From assembly GCF_014200455.1 (NCBI RefSeq), contig NZ_JACHBW010000010.1:1-64000 (forward strand): 64,000 nucleotides of DNA, written 5' to 3'. A program made the translations under genes and the position numbers. Of this stretch, positions 53,700 to 61,033 are shown in pieces. The DNA comes from Paraburkholderia bannensis (lineage in GTDB: Bacteria; Pseudomonadota; Gammaproteobacteria; Burkholderiales; Burkholderiaceae). A model generated the notes under the pieces. That model was not told the origin of the DNA, did not search any database, and saw only the letters and a program-made list of their open reading frames with translations. How positions within the stretch are numbered: position 1 is the first letter of the stretch; each line of letters starts with the position of its first letter.

Positions 53700-54650
53700 A
53701 TGGCCCAGAAGACGACCGCGACCCCACTTTTCCGGCAGACCTCCGGTCAGGACAACGACCCCGCCGCCTTCCACTCCGGTCCGAGCGCCGCCGCGTTCCC
53801 GACGCCTGCGCTGCCCCTCATGGACACCGGCTCGTCCGATTCGCACGACGACGATCACCCCGCCCCGCATCGCTACCGCACGATCTGGCTATCCGATATT
53901 CACCTCGGCACCAACGGCTGCCAGGCGAACTATCTGCTCGATTTCCTGCGTCACAACGAATCGGAATATCTGTACCTCGTCGGCGACATCATCGACGGAT
54001 GGCAGCTGCGCAAGGGCTGGTTCTGGCCGCAGGCGCATAACGACGTCGTGCAGAAGGTTCTGCGCAAGGCGCGCAAGGGCACCCAGGTCGTGTACATCCC
54101 CGGCAACCACGACGAAGGTGCGCGCCAGTTCTGCAATATCGCTTTCGGCGATATCCACGTGCGCGAAGAAGCGTTCCACACCACGCTCGCCGGCAAGCGC
54201 CTGTGGGTCGTGCATGGCGATCTGTTCGACGGCGTGATCCAGCACGCCAGGTGGCTCGCCTACCTGGGCGATTCGGCGTACACGATGATCCTCGTGCTCA
54301 ACCGCTGGTTCAACCGCGTGCGCGCGAAGTTCGGTTTCAACTACTGGTCGCTCTCGCAGTACCTCAAGCATCAGGTTAAGAACGCGGTGAACTTCATCTC
54401 CTCGTTCGAGCGCGTGATGACCGACGAGGCGCGTCGCCGCGGCTGTGACGGCGTGGTCTGCGGCCACATCCACAAGGCGGAGATTCGCGACATCGACGGC
54501 GTGCTGTATTGCAACGACGGCGACTGGGTCGAAAGTCTTTCGGCGCTCGTCGAAACCTTCGAGGGCGAACTGCGCATCGTCCATTGGACCGTGATGAAGT
54601 CGCCGCAGGCACAGGGCGCACCGCGCAAGGCGCGTGTGAGCGCAGCCTGA
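53700..54650 (+). CDS. Calcineurin-like metallophosphoesterase, UDP-2,3-diacylglucosamine diphosphatase (LpxH)-like
   Basis: The protein has 316 residues with the complete two-metal motif set: SDIHLG (Asp66, His68), GDIIDGW (Asp96), GNHDE (Asn137, His138), HGD (His172) and GHIH (His256, His258). A helical insert (about 178-240) is typical of the LpxH-like branch, which hydrolyses UDP-diacylglucosamine in lipid A synthesis. The N-terminal 55 residues are Pro/Ser/Asp-rich and probably disordered; an internal ATG at 53820 may be the real start. It begins a three-gene plus-strand group with a glycosyltransferase and a diacylglycerol kinase. Confidence 0.8.
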   Translation: MAQKTTATPLFRQTSGQDNDPAAFHSGPSAAAFPTPALPLMDTGSSDSHDDDHPAPHRYRTIWLSDIHLGTNGCQANYLLDFLRHNESEYLYLVGDIIDGWQLRKGWFWPQAHNDVVQKVLRKARKGTQVVYIPGNHDEGARQFCNIAFGDIHVREEAFHTTLAGKRLWVVHGDLFDGVIQHARWLAYLGDSAYTMILVLNRWFNRVRAKFGFNYWSLSQYLKHQVKNAVNFISSFERVMTDEARRRGCDGVVCGHIHKAEIRDIDGVLYCNDGDWVESLSALVETFEGELRIVHWTVMKSPQAQGAPRKARVSAA

Positions 54651-54722
54651 AACTGCGCATTCGCCCGATTCAAAGCTTTCGCTAACTTACTGCAACACCC
54701 GAACCCCGAGGGCCGACGACCG

Positions 54723-55754
54723 ATGAAAGTGATGATCGTGACCGATGCATGGGAGCCGCAGGTCAACGGCGTGGTAAGGACCCTGAAGAACACGACGCGC
54801 GAGTTGATCGCGCTCGGCCATCAGGTCGATCTGCTCACGCCGCTCGAATTCCGCACGATGCCGTGCCCGACCTACCCCGAGATCAAGCTCTCGCTGTTCC
54901 CCACGCGCCATCTGCGCGAGCGCATCGACGCCTTCGGCCCCGACGCGATCCACGTCGCCACCGAAGGGCCGCTCGGTCTGGCCGCCCGCCGCTACGCGAT
55001 GGAGCACGACCTGCCGTTCACGACCGCCTATCACACGCGCTTTCCCGAGTACGTGCAGGCGCGTTTTGGCATTCCGCTGTCGGCCACATACCGCTTCCTG
55101 CGCTGGTTCCACAAGCCTTCGCTCGCGGTGATGGCGCCCACGCCCGTCGTCAAAACCGACCTCGAAAAATTCGGCTTCACCAACGTCGTGTTGTGGACGC
55201 GCGGCGTCGACCTCGAAATCTTCGAGCCGATGGATTCGAAAGTGCTCAACACGGCGCGCCCGATCTTCCTCTACGTGGGCCGCGTGGCCGTGGAGAAGAA
55301 CGTCGAGGCCTTCCTCAAGCTCGATCTGCCAGGCTCGAAGTGGGTCTGCGGCGAAGGTCCGGCGCTGGCCGAACTGAAGTCGCGCTATCCGCAGGCGAAC
55401 TACCTGGGCGTGCTGAGCCAGCCGGAACTCGCCAAGGTCTACGCCGCCGCCGACGTGTTCGTGTTCCCGAGCAAAACCGACACCTTCGGCCTCGTGCTGC
55501 TCGAAGCGCTGGCCTGCGGCACGCCGGTGGCGGCTTACCCGGTGACGGGCCCGATCGACGTGCTGGAAGGCGGCAGCGCGGGCGCGATGAACAACGATCT
55601 GCGCGAAGCCTGTCTCGAAGCGCTCAAGATCGACCGCTCGACGGCGCGCGCCTGGGCCGAGCGCTTTTCGTGGCGCGCCGCATCCGAGCAGTTCGCCTCG
55701 CATCTCAAGCCACGCACGCGCGCGTCGATGCAGGAAAGCAGCGCAGCGGCCTGA
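54723..55754 (+). CDS. Glycosyltransferase family 4 protein
   Basis: The protein has 343 residues and a GT-B fold. The N-terminal domain starts MKVMIVTDAWEPQVNGVVRTLKNT, typical of the MgtA/SQD2-like GT4 group. The C-terminal nucleotide-sugar-binding part has FLYVGRVAVEKNVEAFLKL and the EX7E-like SKTDTFGLVLLEALACGTPV. The relatives transfer mannose or other hexoses to lipid acceptors such as diacylglycerol. Together with the neighbouring phosphatase and DgkA, a glycolipid or lipopolysaccharide-related role is likely, but the substrate is unknown. Confidence 0.85.
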   Translation: MKVMIVTDAWEPQVNGVVRTLKNTTRELIALGHQVDLLTPLEFRTMPCPTYPEIKLSLFPTRHLRERIDAFGPDAIHVATEGPLGLAARRYAMEHDLPFTTAYHTRFPEYVQARFGIPLSATYRFLRWFHKPSLAVMAPTPVVKTDLEKFGFTNVVLWTRGVDLEIFEPMDSKVLNTARPIFLYVGRVAVEKNVEAFLKLDLPGSKWVCGEGPALAELKSRYPQANYLGVLSQPELAKVYAAADVFVFPSKTDTFGLVLLEALACGTPVAAYPVTGPIDVLEGGSAGAMNNDLREACLEALKIDRSTARAWAERFSWRAASEQFASHLKPRTRASMQESSAAA

Positions 55755-55791
55755 GCCGCGCTTATCCCCCGCTACGGACCGGAGTACCACG

Positions 55792-56661
55792 ATGAACCGG
55801 CCCTGCGCCACCTCTGCCCCCGCTGTTACCTCTGCCTGCCTCGTCTCTTCGATCCCGTCGCCCGCCGTCGGGATCGAGGACACAATTGACGACCACCCGG
55901 ACGTGCTGACCGAACCGGCCGAAGCGCCCGGACCCGTGCGCCCTGGCGCGGCATCGTCAGACGTTTCCGGCGCAACGGGCAACCACGCGTGCGATACTGC
56001 GGCATCAACCCGCACCGTTATGGCCCCACGTCCTTCGACACCATCGCACGCCTCTGCCGCGCCTCGCGATTCCGAGACGCCGCAAGCCACCCAGCCACCG
56101 ACGCATGGCGGACCCACGTCCGTCCACGTGAGCGGTGCCGCCAACGCGCCGCAGAACCCGCCAGCCCTTCACAGGCCGGCGCAGGCCGAGCCGCCGGAGC
56201 CGCCCCATCTGCATGAACCGCTCGGCCCCGACGATCCGCTCGCCCCGCTGCCGTTCAACCCGTACAAGGGCAACCGCGGCGTCACGCGCGCGTGGAAAGC
56301 GCTCCAGTACTCGATCAAGGGCTTTCGCACCGCGATCCACAACGAAAGCGCGTTCCGCCAGGAACTCACGCTCGCGGCCATCATGGTGCCAATCGGCGTA
56401 TTCGTGCCGGTCGAACCGGTCGAGCGCGTGCTGCTGCTTGGCTCGGTGATGCTGGTGCTGATCGTCGAGCTGCTCAATTCGAGCATCGAGAACGCCGTCG
56501 ACCGTATCGGTCTCGAACGCAACGAACTCTCGGGCCGCGCCAAGGATCTGGGCAGCGCGGCGGTGACGGTCGCGCTCGTCACCTGCGTGATGACCTGGGG
56601 CTTGATCCTCGTGCCGCGTTTCGGCCCGACGCTGATGCACTGGATCGGCGCGCGCGGATAG
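55792..56661 (+). CDS. dgkA: Diacylglycerol kinase (DgkA) with a long disordered N-terminal extension
   Basis: The protein has 289 residues, of which only about 153-289 match DgkA: SIKGFRTAIHNESAFRQEL, three membrane helices, and the catalytic VELLNSSIENAVDRIGLERNELSGRAKDLGSAAV. The family is usually about 120-140 residues. The first 150 residues are Ala/Pro/Thr/Ser-rich and include DNA with a 9-bp inverted repeat. No ATG lies between residue 77 and the domain, so part of the extension must be translated if this start region is right. It recycles diacylglycerol to phosphatidic acid. Confidence 0.8.
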   Translation: MNRPCATSAPAVTSACLVSSIPSPAVGIEDTIDDHPDVLTEPAEAPGPVRPGAASSDVSGATGNHACDTAASTRTVMAPRPSTPSHASAAPRDSETPQATQPPTHGGPTSVHVSGAANAPQNPPALHRPAQAEPPEPPHLHEPLGPDDPLAPLPFNPYKGNRGVTRAWKALQYSIKGFRTAIHNESAFRQELTLAAIMVPIGVFVPVEPVERVLLLGSVMLVLIVELLNSSIENAVDRIGLERNELSGRAKDLGSAAVTVALVTCVMTWGLILVPRFGPTLMHWIGARG

Positions 56662-56761
56662 CGCCGCACGGACTACACAACGCACGCATGCGGCAAGCGC
56701 GCATGCGGTAGCCGATTTTCTTCATTCCCCGTTGGCTCCTGTCGCGCCCCTGGCGTCGGTT

Positions 56762-56779
56762 TATAATCGAACGACAGTC
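56762..56779 (+). promoter_or_regulatory. -10 box and operator-like site before the TetR gene
   Basis: A consensus TATAAT (56762-56767) is followed at once by GAACGACAGTC (56769-56779), which shares GAACGAC.GT with the operator-like site at 19086. That position would suit autorepression. No strong -35 was recognised. Confidence 0.45.
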
Positions 56780-56882
56780 TTAAAAAACGACCAACCGCGT
56801 CCGGGCACCCACGCAGCAGCCACGCAGCCATAGCAGGCCGCAGCGTTGTTCGCCCGACGCCGTACTTTCAGGGCCGGACGAC

Positions 56883-57608
56883 ATGGATGCCAAACCTCCC
56901 CGCCGCACACGCGAACGGATACTCGAACTGTCGTTGAAACTCTTCAACGAGATCGGCGAGCCCAACGTCACCACGACGACCATCGCCGAGGAAATGGAGA
57001 TCAGTCCAGGCAACCTGTACTATCACTTTCGCAACAAAGACGACATCATCAACAGCATCTTCAGCCAGTTCGAGCAGGAGATCGACAAGCGTCTGCGCTT
57101 CCCGGACGACCATCGCGCCACCATCGACGAGATGTGGGCGTATCTGCAATACATGGTCGATTTCACATGGCGCTACCGCTTTCTCTATCGCGACCTGAAC
57201 GATCTGCTGGCGCGCAACCGCACGCTGGAGATGCACTTCAAGCAGATCATCAGCCACAAGGTTGCGTTCGCGAAGCAGTTCTGCGACCAGTTGAAGGAAG
57301 ATGGCGAGATGGTCGCCACGCCGGAAGAGATCGCGGTGATCTCGACCAACATCGGCGTGATCGCCACGTATTGGCTCTCGTACCAGTTCGTGATGAACCC
57401 GCGCAAGTACAACGATCAGGAAGCGATCCGCGTCGAGCTGCACCAGGTCAGCGTGCAGATCGTTTCGCTGATGGCGCCGTACCTGCGCGGCCGCGCGAAG
57501 CAGTTGTTCGACGATCTGGTTTCGGGCAAACACCCGCAGCGCGAGTTCTACGACTATCTGCCGCCGCGCGACGGCGTCGCCAGAGACAGCAAGGAAACCC
57601 GCGAATGA
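56883..57608 (+). CDS. TetR family transcriptional regulator
   Basis: The protein has 241 residues. The helix-turn-helix lies at about 10-55 (RERILELSLKLFNEIGEPNVTTTTIAEEMEISPGNLYYHF), and the remainder is a helical ligand-binding and dimerisation domain with many aromatic residues (FTWRYRFLYRDLNDLL), suggesting a hydrophobic ligand. It overlaps the next gene by ATGA. A consensus -10 and an operator-like sequence precede it. The ligand and regulon are unknown. Confidence 0.88.
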   Translation: MDAKPPRRTRERILELSLKLFNEIGEPNVTTTTIAEEMEISPGNLYYHFRNKDDIINSIFSQFEQEIDKRLRFPDDHRATIDEMWAYLQYMVDFTWRYRFLYRDLNDLLARNRTLEMHFKQIISHKVAFAKQFCDQLKEDGEMVATPEEIAVISTNIGVIATYWLSYQFVMNPRKYNDQEAIRVELHQVSVQIVSLMAPYLRGRAKQLFDDLVSGKHPQREFYDYLPPRDGVARDSKETRE

Positions 57609-58189
57609 AAGCCGTTTGCGTCTATTGCGGCTCCTCGTCTGGAGCCAAGCCGGTCTACAACGAAGCGGCGCAGGCGTTCGGCCGCGCGCTCGTGCAGGCC
57701 GATCTGGGCCTCGTCTACGGCGGCGGCAAGGTTGGCCTGATGGGTGTGATCGCCGATACCGTGATGGCCGAAGGCGGCCGCGCGATCGGCGTGATTCCCG
57801 AGCTGCTGTTGGACAAGGAAGTGGGCCACAATGGCCTGACCGAACTGCATGTCGTGCCCGACATGCACCACCGCAAGAAGATGATGGCCGATCTCTCGGA
57901 CGGCTTCGTCGCGCTGCCCGGCGGCGCGGGCACGCTCGAAGAGCTGTTCGAAGTCTTCACGTGGGCGCAACTTGGCTATCACCACAAGCCGGTCGGCATC
58001 CTCAATATCGACGGCTTCTACGATCCGCTCATCACCTTGTTCGAACACACGGTAAGCGAAGGCTTCATGCGCCAGGCCTACCTGGACATGCTGCAGATCG
58101 ACAGCGATCCTGCGGCGCTGATCGGCAAGCTGCAGCGCTATCACGCGCCCGTGGCGGACAAGTGGGCCGTTCAGCGCGAAAACGTTTAA
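57605..58189 (+). CDS. LOG family protein (TIGR00730), cytokinin riboside-monophosphate phosphoribohydrolase-like
   Basis: The protein has 194 residues and a Rossmann-like fold with the LOG signature PGGAGTLEE (residues 105-113) and CVYCGSSSGAKPVY at the N terminus. The family releases free base and ribose 5-phosphate from (N6-modified) nucleoside monophosphates such as AMP. In plant-associated bacteria it can produce cytokinins, but most bacterial LOGs have an unknown metabolic role. It is translated from an ATG that overlaps the TetR stop. Confidence 0.88.
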   Translation: MKAVCVYCGSSSGAKPVYNEAAQAFGRALVQADLGLVYGGGKVGLMGVIADTVMAEGGRAIGVIPELLLDKEVGHNGLTELHVVPDMHHRKKMMADLSDGFVALPGGAGTLEELFEVFTWAQLGYHHKPVGILNIDGFYDPLITLFEHTVSEGFMRQAYLDMLQIDSDPAALIGKLQRYHAPVADKWAVQRENV

Positions 58190-58241
58190 GGCGCGGCGTC
58201 TGAGTCGCGACGTCCGAGGCTCAAGAGCGGAGAGAAATGCG

Positions 58242-58988
58242 ATGGGTAAGGTCGTCCTGATCACCGGCGCGAGCCGCGGCATTGGCCGCGCGTGCGCCCG
58301 CCTGCTCGGCGCACGCGGCTGGACCGTGGGCGTCAACTATCTGCATAACGCCCCCGCCGCCGAGGAAACCGCCGCTGAAGTGGGCCGCGCCGGCGGCCAC
58401 GCGCGCGTGCTGCACGGCGATGTGGCCAGGGAGGCCGATGTGATCGCGATGTTCGACGCGCTCGAATCGGCTTATGGGCGCATCGATGCGCTCGTCAACA
58501 ACGCGGGCATCGTCGCGCCCGGCAGTCAGGTCGCCGATATGGACGCCGCGCGTCTGAAGCGGATGTTCGACGTCAACGTGTTCGGCGCGTTCCTGTGTGC
58601 GCGCGAAGCGGCGCGGCGCATGTCGAAGGATCGCGGCGGCGATGGCGGCGCGATCGTCAATGTCTCGTCGGCGGCGTCGCGGCTGGGCTCGCCCAACGAA
58701 TACGTTGACTATGCCGCGTCCAAAGGCGCGATCGATACGATGACGATCGGCCTCGCCAAGGAACTCGGGCCGCAGGGCGTGCGCGTGAATGCGGTGCGCC
58801 CTGGCCTGATCGACACGGAAATTCACGCCAGCGGCGGACGCCCCGAGCGCGCCGCCGTGCTGGGCGCGCAGACGCCGCTCGGCCGTCCGGGCAGCGCGGA
58901 CGAAGTCGCGCAAACCATCGTGTGGCTGTTGAGCGATGCGGCGTCTTACGTGACCGGCGCGTTGCTCGACGTGAGCGGCGGGCGCTGA
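58242..58988 (+). CDS. Short-chain dehydrogenase/reductase (SDR)
   Basis: The protein has 248 residues and is a classical SDR. The cofactor motif is TGASRGIG (8-15), with NNAG (86-89), catalytic Ser142/143, and YAASK (Tyr157, Lys161). It resembles the YgfF/FabG-like oxidoreductases. The Asn-Tyr after the second strand (VNYLHN) leaves NADH or NADPH preference open. The substrate is unknown. It stands 52 bp after the LOG gene and may share its transcript. Confidence 0.87.
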   Translation: MGKVVLITGASRGIGRACARLLGARGWTVGVNYLHNAPAAEETAAEVGRAGGHARVLHGDVAREADVIAMFDALESAYGRIDALVNNAGIVAPGSQVADMDAARLKRMFDVNVFGAFLCAREAARRMSKDRGGDGGAIVNVSSAASRLGSPNEYVDYAASKGAIDTMTIGLAKELGPQGVRVNAVRPGLIDTEIHASGGRPERAAVLGAQTPLGRPGSADEVAQTIVWLLSDAASYVTGALLDVSGGR

Positions 58989-59013
58989 TTTACAGCGCGA
59001 TCCAAACGCCGGT

Positions 59014-59610
59014 TTAAAAGCGTGAGCCGGGCTGAAGTAAGAACGCGGTCTCGGCTTCGCTGCTTTCGCGGCCCAGCTGCGCATTGCGATGCGGAAAGCG
59101 GCCAAAACGCGCGATCACCTCGGCGTGGCGCTGCGCGTAGTCGAAATAGCCCTTCGCTTGTGGGTCCTTCGCAAGCTCTCCGAACAAGCGCAGCGACTCG
59201 CGCTGCGCCTCGGCAGATTCGGCATGTTCAAACGGTAAATAAGCGAAAGCGCGATGTTCGACGGTGGGCAGGCGCAGATCGGCACCGTTAGCGACCATTG
59301 CCCTCGCAATGGCGAGCGCGCGCTCGTCGGCGGCGAACGCGCGCGGCGTGTCGCGATGGCAGTTGCGCGAGAACTGGTCGAGCACGATTACCAGCGCCAG
59401 CGCGCCTTCGGGCGTGGCGCACCAGGCGTCGAGTTCGCCCGCGCAGGCGGCGTCGAGCAATGCGCCGAAGCGCTCGCGCAACAGCGCATCGAACGCCGCA
59501 TCCTTCTTGAACCACATCTTGCGCTTGCGGCCATACTCCGCCGAATCCGGCGCGCCGAACCAGAAGTCGAGCACTTCACGAGCCCGCGCATCGAGCGAGT
59601 AGTCGCTCAT
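59014..59610 (-). CDS. DUF924 family protein
   Basis: The protein has 198 residues and starts MSDYSLDARAREVLDFWFG. The conserved LDQFSRNCHRDTPRAFAAD and the AYLPFEHAES segments mark DUF924 (COG3803), a helical TPR-like family with no established function. Its start overlaps the stop of the upstream AlaX gene (ATGA). Confidence 0.85.
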   Translation of the reverse strand: MSDYSLDARAREVLDFWFGAPDSAEYGRKRKMWFKKDAAFDALLRERFGALLDAACAGELDAWCATPEGALALVIVLDQFSRNCHRDTPRAFAADERALAIARAMVANGADLRLPTVEHRAFAYLPFEHAESAEAQRESLRLFGELAKDPQAKGYFDYAQRHAEVIARFGRFPHRNAQLGRESSEAETAFLLQPGSRF

Positions 59611-60353
59611 TCCACCAGTTCCAGCACGAGCCTGCGCGTGCGTGCGCTCTTCTTCTCCAGCTTCGCGACGCGCAGGCCGCCGATTTCGCGCGTGTTCTGC
59701 ACATGCGTGCCGCCGCACGGCTGCAGATCGACGCCTTCGATGCGCAACAGGCGCACGCGCCCCAAGCCCATCGGCGGCTTCACGCTCATCGTGCGCACGA
59801 GTTCGGGACGCTGCGCCATGTCTTCATCGGTGATCCATTCGGTCGCCACCGCATGCGCGCCCGCCACCAGTTCCGCCAGACGCGCTTCGACCTGCTCCCG
59901 CTCGATCGGCTCGACCGTGGCGAAATCGAGCCGCGCGTAGTCGGCCGTGATGCTGCAGCCGTCCACGGCGTAAGGCAGCACCGCACACATCAGATGACTG
60001 GCCGTATGCAAACGCATATGCCGGTGGCGGCGCGTCCAGTCAATCTCCGCGCGCACGCGCTCGCCCACCGCCAGGCGCGCGAGCAGCGCTTGCTGGCCTG
60101 GCGCGGGAAGATGCAGGGCGTCGTCGGGGGTCGCGCCTTCGAATTTCGCCTTGCGGGTATCGGCGATCGGGATGCGCGTGCCGTCCGCCAGCACCAGCGC
60201 GCCGGTATCGCCCGCCTGGCCGCCGCCCAGCGGATAGAACACCGTCTGGTCGAGCAGCACGCCCTCCTCGCCCACGGCGAGCACGGTGGCGTCGCAGTGC
60301 GTCAGATAGGCGTCTTCGCGGAACAGTGCGCGGGTGCGCGTGGCGGTCGTCAT
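59607..60353 (-). CDS. alaX: Alanyl-tRNA editing protein AlaX
   Basis: The protein has 248 residues. It is a free-standing editing domain related to AlaRS and ThrRS, with metal ligands HTASH (His116, His120) and CGGTH (Cys213, His217) and the N-terminal GGGQ motif (43-46). It hydrolyses Ser-tRNA-Ala (and Gly-tRNA-Ala) to prevent mistranslation. The ATG at 60353 follows the family N terminus; the open frame upstream is not needed. The gene name is used for the family. Confidence 0.88.
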   Translation of the reverse strand: MTTATRTRALFREDAYLTHCDATVLAVGEEGVLLDQTVFYPLGGGQAGDTGALVLADGTRIPIADTRKAKFEGATPDDALHLPAPGQQALLARLAVGERVRAEIDWTRRHRHMRLHTASHLMCAVLPYAVDGCSITADYARLDFATVEPIEREQVEARLAELVAGAHAVATEWITDEDMAQRPELVRTMSVKPPMGLGRVRLLRIEGVDLQPCGGTHVQNTREIGGLRVAKLEKKSARTRRLVLELVE

Positions 60354-60497
60354 GGGGGCGGTCTCCGGTTTGTTGTCGCCTTTCGGGCGCAGACGTTCAT
60401 TATCGCGACGCGCGCGCAGTCGCAAAATACAACCCCAGACGCCCATGCCCGGACTGTACCGGTCAGCTAACCGGGCCAGTCCGCAGCGAGACCTCGA

Positions 60498-60908
60498 TCA
60501 ACCCGGACGATTGCGCATCCAGTCGGCGGTTTCGAAGAACGAATGCAGCAGCCGCTCGCGCAGCGGTTCGGCCAGGCCGATGTCCTGCATCGCCCACGCC
60601 ATGCAGCGCAGCCATTGATCGCGCTCCGACGAGCCAATCGCAAAAGGCAGATGCCGCGCGCGCAGACGCGGATGGCCAAAGCGCGAGATGTAGTGATCGG
60701 GGCCGCCCATCCAGCCGCACAGGAACCAGAAGGTCTTGTCGCGCGAGCCGTCGAGCGTTTGCGGATGGAGCGCGCGGATGCCTGCGAATTCGGGTTCGAG
60801 GTCCATCAGGTCGTAGAAACGGTCGACAAGCTCGCGCAAGCGCGCCTCGCCGCCGACAAGTTCGAAGGCCGTGGGTTGCTGCGGCGCTTCGTCGGCTGGA
60901 TCGGTCAT
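60498..60908 (-). CDS. Group II truncated haemoglobin
   Basis: The protein has 136 residues and a 2-over-2 globin fold. The N-terminal FELVGGEARLRELVDRFYDLM is typical of group II, the proximal His is His86 (RARHLPFAI), and Trp99 sits in the G helix as in trHbO. Group II haemoglobins bind oxygen and nitric oxide and are linked to peroxidase activity or protection from nitrosative stress. A single gene; the ATG at 60908 is preferred over one at 60926. Confidence 0.9.
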   Translation of the reverse strand: MTDPADEAPQQPTAFELVGGEARLRELVDRFYDLMDLEPEFAGIRALHPQTLDGSRDKTFWFLCGWMGGPDHYISRFGHPRLRARHLPFAIGSSERDQWLRCMAWAMQDIGLAEPLRERLLHSFFETADWMRNRPG

Positions 60909-61033
60909 ACAGTGGAATCGGTACAAAAAACGGGGGCGGCAACACCTTCACGGATGCTCAGTTAACGAGGCGCTGCCGGGCGAGCGGCCATTTTCGCATA
61001 GCGCGCGGCGCGACCTGCGCCGCACCGCGGCCC

